From Gammaproteobacteria bacterium (GTDB lineage Bacteria > Pseudomonadota > Gammaproteobacteria > Pseudomonadales > Halieaceae): a stretch of 35,002 nucleotides of DNA. Positions 19,190 to 26,873 of this stretch are shown piece by piece (the stretch's first letter is position 1; each line of letters opens with the position of its first letter). The notes beneath the pieces were generated by a model that was not told the DNA's origin, ran no database searches, and worked only from the letters and a program-made list of their open reading frames with translations. The position numbers and the translations under genes are program-made. The stretch is taken from positions 1 to 35,002 of the forward strand of contig QNFS01000005.1 in assembly GCA_003646415.1 (NCBI GenBank). The letters are read 5' to 3'.

Positions 19190-19748
19190 CGCTCTTTCCC
19201 TTTATTGAATTGTCTGTGGCTGATGCATTCGACAGGTCATCATCTGCAACCAATTTATCTAGATCCAGAACAGCCAGAAATTGGCCCTCGTACTCGAAGC
19301 CTCCCAGTGAAAATTTGGCAAAGTCCGGGTCGACCGGATGGCGCATATCCCGCTGGTCAATATTGAATGTTAAATCTCTTTGAATATCACTGAGGGTAAT
19401 TCCAAAGTACATACCGGGGCGGCGCACTACCATGGCGTAATCACGGGCCCTGCCCGAGTAAGGGCACTTGCGAAACAACACATCTCCACTGAGGATTGGC
19501 AGTAAACCACCTTTAAATGCCGCCACCCCCATCACCCAGGGTTTGGTACCGGGAATAGTCGTTACGGCGGGTGTTTCGATAATTTCTTCGAGCTCACCCT
19601 CTCCCACCAGCAGCGGTATTCCGGCAATACTGAGTGAGGTTCCCACCCAGCGCATCTGGTCATTCTCAAAAGCCGGCGGCGCCACCACGCCATCATAGGC
19701 ATTGATGCGTTCCAGGAGCTCCAGCGATTGCATAGGTGACATCCCCAT
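19182..19748 (-). CDS. CheW-like adaptor, PilI-like
   Basis: VGTSLSIAGIPLLVGEGELEEIIETPAVTTIPGTKPWVMGVAAFKGGLLPILS; 8-nt overlap with the MCP gene. Confidence 0.87.
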   Translation of the reverse strand: MGMSPMQSLELLERINAYDGVVAPPAFENDQMRWVGTSLSIAGIPLLVGEGELEEIIETPAVTTIPGTKPWVMGVAAFKGGLLPILSGDVLFRKCPYSGRARDYAMVVRRPGMYFGITLSDIQRDLTFNIDQRDMRHPVDPDFAKFSLGGFEYEGQFLAVLDLDKLVADDDLSNASATDNSIKGKSDE

Positions 19749-19750
19749 GA

Positions 19751-20179
19751 CTATGCGGCCACCTGCCGCAGAGTATGGTTGTAAATCAACTCACGCAGCA
19801 CACTTTCAGGTGGAATTTTTGTAACGTGAGCCGTGGCTCCCCGCGCACGCCCCTTGGCTATGTCAAATATGCCATCGGAAGAAGACAGCATCACCACCGG
19901 CGTGTTGCGGGTATCTTCCGAATTTCGAATCAAAGTACAGGTCTGGTAACCGTCCAATTCAGGCATGGTGATGTCCAGAAAAATCAGATCAGGTTTAAAG
20001 CGACGCAACATGCCGAGGGCTTTATAACCATCTTCTGCGCACTCCACTTCACAACCCATATTACGCAGGGTATGCGACATCATCATTCGTATGGTTTTGG
20101 CATCATCCACTACCGCAATTTTCACACCGCGGATATCCATCTCTTCATTTAAGTTCGTCTGTTCATTTAGGTTGGTCAT
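19751..20179 (-). CDS. Single-domain response regulator, PilG-like (ORF track start 20191)
   Basis: IAVVDDAKTIRMMMSHTLRNMGCEVECAEDGYKALGMLRRFKPDLIFLDITMPELDGYQ; 2-nt gap to the PilI-like gene. Confidence 0.88.
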   Translation of the reverse strand: MTNLNEQTNLNEEMDIRGVKIAVVDDAKTIRMMMSHTLRNMGCEVECAEDGYKALGMLRRFKPDLIFLDITMPELDGYQTCTLIRNSEDTRNTPVVMLSSSDGIFDIAKGRARGATAHVTKIPPESVLRELIYNHTLRQVAA

Positions 20180-20261
20180 TTTCACCCTCATTTTTCCAGT
20201 TTTGTAATTTGGCGCACAAACTGATTTGCCCTTACAGTATTTGTATAGAGCGTAGGACCAT

Positions 20262-20290
20262 CAAGCAAAAACTGGAGATTTCTCCAGAAA
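20262..20290 (-). terminator. Rho-independent terminator between the HTH-like gene and the pilG-like gene
   Basis: Minus strand CTGGAGAAATCTCCAG followed by TTTTTGC. Confidence 0.65.
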
Positions 20291-20463
20291 CTCAATATTT
20301 TGAACTTCTGGTCATAAGTGAAGGCTTACAATAAATGCAATTAACTTATTGATTTTATTAAATAATTATCAGGTTACACTACGGAGATGGCTATTCGAAG
20401 CGAAAGCAGTTGCCACTGAAGATTATGGCACCAGGGGACGACAGGCCTATTCTTGTCGCCACT

Positions 20464-21111
20464 TCATTCGCTGGGAAACATATAACCCTTGAAAGGCTCA
20501 AGGTGGCCGGACTGGAAGTCACGCAATTCATATATCTTGAATTTATGCATCAGTGTCAGGCAGCGCTGGAACACTTTGTCTGCCTCGTAAGAAGAGGGGG
20601 AAATACCATACTCGTCAGTAATTTGCGCAAATATGGTCGAGGCGATCTCCCGACGGGTCTGGTCTTCCCGGTACATGCTGTGGTTTACCGGAGATGAAAC
20701 AATGGGTGAGCCGTAGACAAGAAAAGCCTCCCAGCGATTGTTGTCTTGCCCCTCATCCAACTGGGCAACCAGGAATTTGACGATATTATGGAGATCAATA
20801 CGCGGTGGTAACAGGTCTTTTTGCAGCCATTTCCGCACATCCAACTCCCGCCAGGCTTTATTGATTCCCAGTATACTGATCACCCGGCCTTCTATTTGCG
20901 GTGGAGCAGCGCCAGCCAGGTCCCAAAGCATGTTCAGGCGGGCGGAAAACCCCAGACTGACGGGTAACTCGACATCCATCAGTCGCTGATATTCCTCGGC
21001 ATACTCTTCCACCGATTTGGCCTTGTACAGCGAAAGCCCATCCTGCTTCGCCTGTCGCCGATCATCCATTAGCTGATTCACCATGATCTCTGCTCTCATC
21101 TCTATAACCAT
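20464..21111 (-). CDS. Hypothetical protein with a possible XRE/Cro-like HTH segment
   Basis: True start probably 21111, 21099 or 21084 because the longer ORF (to 21339) overlaps the upstream regulator gene. Segment ARLNMLWDLAGAAPPQIEGRVISILGINKAWRELDVRKWLQKDLLPP looks HTH-like. Confidence 0.7.
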   Translation of the reverse strand: MVIEMRAEIMVNQLMDDRRQAKQDGLSLYKAKSVEEYAEEYQRLMDVELPVSLGFSARLNMLWDLAGAAPPQIEGRVISILGINKAWRELDVRKWLQKDLLPPRIDLHNIVKFLVAQLDEGQDNNRWEAFLVYGSPIVSSPVNHSMYREDQTRREIASTIFAQITDEYGISPSSYEADKVFQRCLTLMHKFKIYELRDFQSGHLEPFKGYMFPSE

Positions 21112-21143
21112 CGTTCTGGCTGTTATTGTGGCTGTAGCGCATA

Positions 21144-23300
21144 TTAGTTTTCCCTCAGGCGTTTCAGGTAAGTTGGTAGAGACACGCCCATAATAGCTGC
21201 CCGATTGGCAGCGCTTATCGCACTGCACTGTGTAATCACGTGAGCAATCAACAGGTCTTGCACCAGTTGTAGCGGTGACTCCGGCAGTTGGGGGGACTCC
21301 CGCACCCACTCTCTGAGCAGTCGGCGAGGTTTCTGCCACCCGGAGTTACCGTTGCGCTCCTCGTCTCGCGACCGTATTTTTGGCAACCAGCGACTGACAT
21401 TTCTTGGCTTGGTGTGCAAAAATTGTGCAGCCTTGGGAATTTCATCCCGATATCTATCCAGTGCCGCCAGCACCACCTCGTCATCGATCCAGGCGCCCAG
21501 CGGTTTGATCACATTCGCGATGAGCAAATTATGCAACACCTCCCCCAGAGCGACGTCAAGCGTCTCCAGCACAGAGGGGATATAGGCGCCATCGTCAGCG
21601 GCATTTGTCTCCACCATGGCCAGGAATGGCTTGGGCGCCGGCAGATAGGGCATTCCATCCGGCGTTATTCCCTTGAATAGCCCCAGGTCTACCGGAGTGA
21701 GCCAGTCCTTTTCTGTTTTCTCCAACGCGTTGACAATGCACTCACGCATTTCACTGATATTTCCCGGCCAATCGTAGAGCAGCATCGCTTGCTCCGCATC
21801 GGGAGTGAACCCTTTCATGTCGCGCGCTCGAAGAATACCTTCCTGGTCCAGCACTTTGTGTGCCCAGCGCAATACAGCCTGTTTGCGGTCCTTGATGGGG
21901 GGCACGTGTATAGGGTAGCCGGCAAACGCACTGGCCAGCGGCGTGATTAAACTCCCCTGGAGTATCAATTTCTCCAGACTGTCAGGAAAGAGCGCTACGA
22001 ATTTGACCCGGGGAAGATACTGCGGTGGGCTGACATCAGCCAGGGTGCGGGAAGTGATCTGGCGGGCCAATTTTAGCTGCGCCTCCGAGTTCATAAGGTG
22101 CGGTGATTTAAAAACCAGGGTCTTGCCTTCCCCACCACCAAGCTCTTTTGCAATGCGGGTATTTGCCTCACTGCGACTACGAAATTCACGACAGTCAACA
22201 GCAATCAGCATTTCAGGCGCGCCGCCTGATTCGTCGTGAATAATTTTGGCAATGTACATTTTGCCAGTGCCCGCAGGGCCGATAATCGCCACAGGAATGT
22301 CCAGCCTTGACAAAAAAATTGCCTGGTCAACGGCGCCCTCCATATTGTCACCGACATAACCCTCTATACCCTTTTCAATGGGCGTTACCAGCGCTGCCTG
22401 TGCTGCGGGGGAAGTCGCCGTTTCCTCACCACGTTCCCTCAAACCAGACAGGGCAGTGGCAAGATTGTCACAGAACACACCATTGTTATTGAGAGCCCGA
22501 CCCACAGACAATTTGCCATCGTCATCAGCAGCTGCCCTGATACGCTGCTCACCACCACCGCATTGCGCTTGCAGCAGCGCGTTATTCGCCGCCAGCAATG
22601 TCGACAGGGGTGTCCTGCCTGTTGTCATTTGCGCCAGCCCCACGCAAATTCGCGCAGCCTGCTGCGCAGGATCCATGTCTAGTCTGCGCAAATGCGACAG
22701 TAGTGCGCGACTGATATCCAGTGCGCCCTCGAGGTCTACATCTCGCAATATAATGATGATGGAGGATGCGGTAGGAAGTGCTACCGCATCCCGGTTTCGA
22801 ATGATATCCAGCAAGCCGGTGCGAATTCCTGTCATCAACTGAGCGGTTTCGGCAAGGCCCCAGTGTTGATCATAGCTAAGCTGGTCGACACCAAGCACAG
22901 CGACAATATCAGATGTTCCGAAGGACCGTGAAAGGTCTGATTCACCCTCATCGAGTAACTTCCACAGCAAGAGATCAGCCGCTGCCCCCCGGCCCTGGGG
23001 AACGAGCATGCCGGCCACAGCAATTTGCCTGCCATCGACCCTGCGAATGAGGAACGGCGGTAGGGCGCTTCTAACTTGCGCCGTCATGGCCAGCATCAGG
23101 GTCGAATCAGCGTTTTCCTCACAACAGATCGCCGTGGACCACAACTTACCGCACAGCGCTGACTGCGTCACTCCCAGTAAGTTTGCAGCCGCCTCATTGT
23201 AATCGTCGATGACGCCGCTTTTCCAGTCGAGGGAAAAGGTTGCCACATCCACCCCCCGAACGTTAAGTGAATCGCACTTGACGCTCTTTGGTTTTCGCAT
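21144..23300 (-). CDS. Degenerate sigma54-activator-like regulator: PAS, degenerate GGDEF-like, AAA+ lacking GAFTGA, two C-terminal Fis-like HTH segments
   Basis: PAS-like N-terminus; Walker A GPAGTGK; LYDWPGNISEMRECI EBP motif; ALDRYRDEIPKAAQFLHTKPRNVSRWLPKI and ANRAAIMGVSLPTYLKRLREN. Confidence 0.82.
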   Translation of the reverse strand: MRKPKSVKCDSLNVRGVDVATFSLDWKSGVIDDYNEAAANLLGVTQSALCGKLWSTAICCEENADSTLMLAMTAQVRSALPPFLIRRVDGRQIAVAGMLVPQGRGAAADLLLWKLLDEGESDLSRSFGTSDIVAVLGVDQLSYDQHWGLAETAQLMTGIRTGLLDIIRNRDAVALPTASSIIIILRDVDLEGALDISRALLSHLRRLDMDPAQQAARICVGLAQMTTGRTPLSTLLAANNALLQAQCGGGEQRIRAAADDDGKLSVGRALNNNGVFCDNLATALSGLRERGEETATSPAAQAALVTPIEKGIEGYVGDNMEGAVDQAIFLSRLDIPVAIIGPAGTGKMYIAKIIHDESGGAPEMLIAVDCREFRSRSEANTRIAKELGGGEGKTLVFKSPHLMNSEAQLKLARQITSRTLADVSPPQYLPRVKFVALFPDSLEKLILQGSLITPLASAFAGYPIHVPPIKDRKQAVLRWAHKVLDQEGILRARDMKGFTPDAEQAMLLYDWPGNISEMRECIVNALEKTEKDWLTPVDLGLFKGITPDGMPYLPAPKPFLAMVETNAADDGAYIPSVLETLDVALGEVLHNLLIANVIKPLGAWIDDEVVLAALDRYRDEIPKAAQFLHTKPRNVSRWLPKIRSRDEERNGNSGWQKPRRLLREWVRESPQLPESPLQLVQDLLIAHVITQCSAISAANRAAIMGVSLPTYLKRLREN

Positions 23301-23305
23301 ATCTG

Positions 23306-24289
23306 CTATAAGGCCCGCCCCTGTGCGGCAGCATCCGGCTCAGCAAATTTTCGCATAGCATAGTCCACCCTTTGCTCTGCAGGCATTTGCCTTCTCTCCT
23401 GCAAGCTCTCTACATGGCGCAGTCGGGGCAACAGACCGCGGCCATTCGCTATCTGGATCGAGAGACCGGGGCGCGCATTGAGTTCCAGCAGTTGAGGACC
23501 AAGGTGCTGGTCCAAAACAATGTCGGTTCCAATATAGCCCAGCCCTATCATATCGTGGCACTGCGCGGCGAGTATCAAAATATCCCGCCACCCGGCTATG
23601 TGGATATCGTTGAGCGGTCGAGCGGTATCCGGGTGCGATTTGATCCGGCGACTGAACTGTACTGCATTCAGGCAACGACCGCTGTCCATCGCCAGCCCCA
23701 GGCCCACGGCACCCTGATGCAGGTTTGCTTTGCCGTCTGAGGCATGTGTGGCCAGGCGCAACATGGCCATCACCGGATAACCACGAAAAACAATGATACG
23801 AATATCGGGAACGCCTTCATGAGAATAGCCGGCAAAGCACTCATCGAAGGCAATCAGATCTTCGATGACCACCACATCGGGTGTTCCCCCGAGAGAATAA
23901 AGGCCGGCGAGAATATTACTCATATGGCGTCGGATATCGGCAACATCTATTTCTACACCAGAGTTCTTGATGAAACGATCACCCCTGCGCCCAACCACCA
24001 CAAGAATACCTTTGCCACCTGAACCCTTGGCCGGCTTGAGCACAAAAGTTTCCCGGTCTACCAACTGCCGCTCGATATGGCTAATCTCGTGTTGCTCCCG
24101 CACCACGAACTGTAACCTGGGCGTGGGTACGCCGTATTCCTGCGCCAGCAATTTGGTTTTGAGTTTATTGTCGACCAGTGGATAAAGCCTGCGATCATTG
24201 TAACGGTTGATGAATTCAACATTGCGACAATTCATTCCCAGCATACCCTGTTGCCGCAAGCGTGCGGGCTTGATCCAGGCGATGCCCAT
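23306..24289 (-). CDS. RimK-like ATP-grasp alpha-L-glutamate ligase homologue
   Basis: FINRYNDRRLYPLVDNKLKTKLLAQEYGVPTPRL, FVLKPAKGSGGKGILVV, LLELNARPGLSIQIANGRGL. Confidence 0.9.
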   Translation of the reverse strand: MGIAWIKPARLRQQGMLGMNCRNVEFINRYNDRRLYPLVDNKLKTKLLAQEYGVPTPRLQFVVREQHEISHIERQLVDRETFVLKPAKGSGGKGILVVVGRRGDRFIKNSGVEIDVADIRRHMSNILAGLYSLGGTPDVVVIEDLIAFDECFAGYSHEGVPDIRIIVFRGYPVMAMLRLATHASDGKANLHQGAVGLGLAMDSGRCLNAVQFSRRIKSHPDTARPLNDIHIAGWRDILILAAQCHDMIGLGYIGTDIVLDQHLGPQLLELNARPGLSIQIANGRGLLPRLRHVESLQERRQMPAEQRVDYAMRKFAEPDAAAQGRAL

Positions 24290-25803
24290 CAGAGGTCGTC
24301 CATCGCCCGAAAGCGCCGCAGCTCGGACAGTTTGTACCCGGTATATTTCCCCATCGCCAATATCAGGGCCAACAATACCAGGTTCAGTTCAGGAAAGTTA
24401 AAGGTGAGATGCTTCAGCAGTGGCCACTGCATCAACAGGTAGGCGATAACGGCGACAACCAGGCTGCCACCGCCTTGTATCAGGACTTCATGAGGCCCTT
24501 CCTCCTCCCACAAAATAGACATGCGCTCGATGGTCCAGGCGATAATAATCATAGGGAAAAACGTGATAGTCATGCCCGTGCTATAGCCCATCTGGTAACC
24601 GATAATACTAAGTGCTGAAATAACAAATATAACCAGCACGATAAGGGTGGCAATTCTGGCCACCAATAAGAGGTTGAGACGCGAAAGATAGCTGCGCAAA
24701 ACCAGGCCTATACCAACCACCGATACAAAGCTGATTAACCCGGGCAGTAGCGAGGTTTGCAGAAAAGCCAGTGAAATCAATATCGGCATAAAAGTACCGG
24801 CAGTTTGCAAACCGATAATCACTCGCATGAATACAACAACCGCTGCTCCCAGGGGAAGCAGTAGTAGTAATTTGAACATGCTCTGCTCTTCTATTGGCAA
24901 GCGGAGCACACCGAGTCTGGAAAAGATGCTTTCGCTGCCCTTAGCCATTGACAACTGCCGGGCCGAAATAGTCTGGCGAATCATCGAGAAACTGACGTGC
25001 GACCTCCGCCCTCCGGTGACATCCAGCACCGAAACCCCACCGCGATGCCAGAGCAGAAGATTTATCGGGACACCGGTCTCACCAGTTTTTGGATTGAACA
25101 ACAACCAGCGCTCCCCTGTGTGAATCTCCACCATCGGCATCAACACCTGCCGGCGGCGGGCATCTTCCAGATAAAGCCCCATCACAGAACGTGTGGCTAT
25201 ACCCGCGCGATCCAATAAGCGCATCAGCAGCTGCGCCTGACTCGTTTGATCCGAGCGCAGCAATGCCGTGTTCTGGTCTGATGACGGGTTATTAAGCAAT
25301 TTTATCAATTCCCGGGACAGGCTCTGGGGGGAACTGGATGTCTCCTGTGCGCGGCCAAGTACTTGCCCGGCAGCCAGCTCCTGCGCATCGTCCCAGTAGA
25401 TGGGGTGATCCTCATACACCGGATCGGCAGTAGCGGAATCCGCCGTGTCAGATGCGACAAACTGGGCACTGTAGTAAAGCGACTGTTCTCCCCGGGCCTC
25501 ACGTTTGGTCCACTCGGCGCGCCTGTCGCCATTTTCCCTAACGATTGAAAATCCATAACCGGGGGACGCTGATTGCTCTTCGTAGAGTTCAAATCCCGGC
25601 AGCTGTTTATCGGGCAGGCTGAGGCTGGCGTCGACCGCGCCGCCCTTCGCCACAAAATCGACCCTGGCCTCTACCAGCCAAACAGATTTTTCCTGCCCAG
25701 GAAAAAATGGAATGCCGGTTTCCATGTGCCGCAGTATGGCAACCAAAATCGCACATAAAGCGAGTAATACCAGCACCGTGTGGAATGTCAGCCTGGCACT
25801 CAC
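24289..25803 (-). CDS. Inactive transglutaminase-like protein fused to 7 TM helices
   Basis: N-terminal TM, periplasmic transglutaminase-like region (RLLDRAGIATRSVMGLYLED), then multiple TMs (LLLLLPLGAAVVVFMRVIIGLQTAGTFMPILISLAFLQTSL). Confidence 0.88.
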   Translation of the reverse strand: MSARLTFHTVLVLLALCAILVAILRHMETGIPFFPGQEKSVWLVEARVDFVAKGGAVDASLSLPDKQLPGFELYEEQSASPGYGFSIVRENGDRRAEWTKREARGEQSLYYSAQFVASDTADSATADPVYEDHPIYWDDAQELAAGQVLGRAQETSSSPQSLSRELIKLLNNPSSDQNTALLRSDQTSQAQLLMRLLDRAGIATRSVMGLYLEDARRRQVLMPMVEIHTGERWLLFNPKTGETGVPINLLLWHRGGVSVLDVTGGRRSHVSFSMIRQTISARQLSMAKGSESIFSRLGVLRLPIEEQSMFKLLLLLPLGAAVVVFMRVIIGLQTAGTFMPILISLAFLQTSLLPGLISFVSVVGIGLVLRSYLSRLNLLLVARIATLIVLVIFVISALSIIGYQMGYSTGMTITFFPMIIIAWTIERMSILWEEEGPHEVLIQGGGSLVVAVIAYLLMQWPLLKHLTFNFPELNLVLLALILAMGKYTGYKLSELRRFRAMDDL

Positions 25804-26567
25804 GGTGCAACTTCACCGCTGCCAACCGTGACATAGGGGGCAATATTTTTTTTGCTGACATCCACCACCATAACATCCTGGAGGATGTTACGACCTATCA
25901 GGAGTTGGTAATCCAGATGGCTGCGATTGCTCAGGGTAAATTCTGCAGTTTGGCTGATAGAACCGATGGTCACTCCCAGCTTGATAACGGGCCGGCGCTC
26001 AGCCTCAGCTGTGTTCGACTGGATAATAGCGACCATGCGCTTGAGCTTGCGCTCTATAAGCAGGGGCTCACCAGTATCTGGAAGTAGTATCTCAAACCGC
26101 ACCCACCGCTTGCCATCTCGCTCAAACAGCTCGATGTTGCGCGCATCCACAGAGGCCGTTTCGGCACCGGTATCAATCCTGGCGGGGAGGGCCAGTTCCA
26201 GATTCTGCAGCCAAACCTGCTCCAGTTCTCCCACAACCAGTTTGGACGATACTTTCGATGATCCGGCACAGGCCTCAACCGCGGGCATAGGCCCGGATAC
26301 ATCATCCAGAGGCGCTGCGGTTGCCGCTGCCAGCCCCTCGGTCATTTCATCCAGTTGCAGCATTTGCCGATCCAGTCGTTGCGCCTGACTCTGCAATTGC
26401 TCATTGGTCAGGACCTGATTTGCCAGACACTTATCCATACCCGCGATCAGTCGCCCTATGCGTGGGTCCTCAGGTTCCTCAACAGGGGCTATAGCGCTGC
26501 AGGCTGCCAACAACACAGGGATTAGCAGCACTACTGCGAAAAACAGGCTCTTGATAAAGGAACTCAT
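25800..26567 (-). CDS. Lipoprotein RimB/ATP-dependent zinc protease-like (retropepsin-like fold, PF05618-type)
   Basis: Lipobox LLAAC; ALPARIDTGAETASVDARNIELFERDGKRWVRFEI; NRSHLDYQLLIGRNIL; 4-nt overlap with the 7TM gene. Confidence 0.9.
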   Translation of the reverse strand: MSSFIKSLFFAVVLLIPVLLAACSAIAPVEEPEDPRIGRLIAGMDKCLANQVLTNEQLQSQAQRLDRQMLQLDEMTEGLAAATAAPLDDVSGPMPAVEACAGSSKVSSKLVVGELEQVWLQNLELALPARIDTGAETASVDARNIELFERDGKRWVRFEILLPDTGEPLLIERKLKRMVAIIQSNTAEAERRPVIKLGVTIGSISQTAEFTLSNRSHLDYQLLIGRNILQDVMVVDVSKKNIAPYVTVGSGEVAP

Positions 26568-26652
26568 GGGAATCCAAGTTTAACACAACCACCGGGCTGC
26601 CAACCGGCCAACTCTATCGGGCGCGCAGCACAATGTAAATCACCGGCCTGGG

Positions 26653-26847
26653 TCACTCGAAGGCCAAATCACTGAATTTGCCCACTGAAAAAATCCATGG
26701 GTTGTCCACCAGCAGCGTGTCAATTTGCTGCTGGGTGGCCTGCGCCTCGAACGGGTGCATAACATTATGGCGGTTGATGCCGGTGACCGTCCGATGTACC
26801 CTGACCCGCCGGGGTAAATCCGTGTATTTGCTCTTGCGCACCTTCAT
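26653..26847 (-). CDS. Small hypothetical protein (doubtful)
   Basis: 64-66 aa ORF in the divergent intergenic region; no clear RBS. Confidence 0.22.
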   Translation of the reverse strand: MKVRKSKYTDLPRRVRVHRTVTGINRHNVMHPFEAQATQQQIDTLLVDNPWIFSVGKFSDLAFE

Positions 26848-26873
26848 GGGCAACCAGAGAAAAGGACAACAGC

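Noticed and set aside
20380-20463. Possible sigma54 promoter TGGCAAC-N4-TTCG upstream of the pilG-like gene
   Set aside because: The -12 element lacks the GC dinucleotide at the right spacing.
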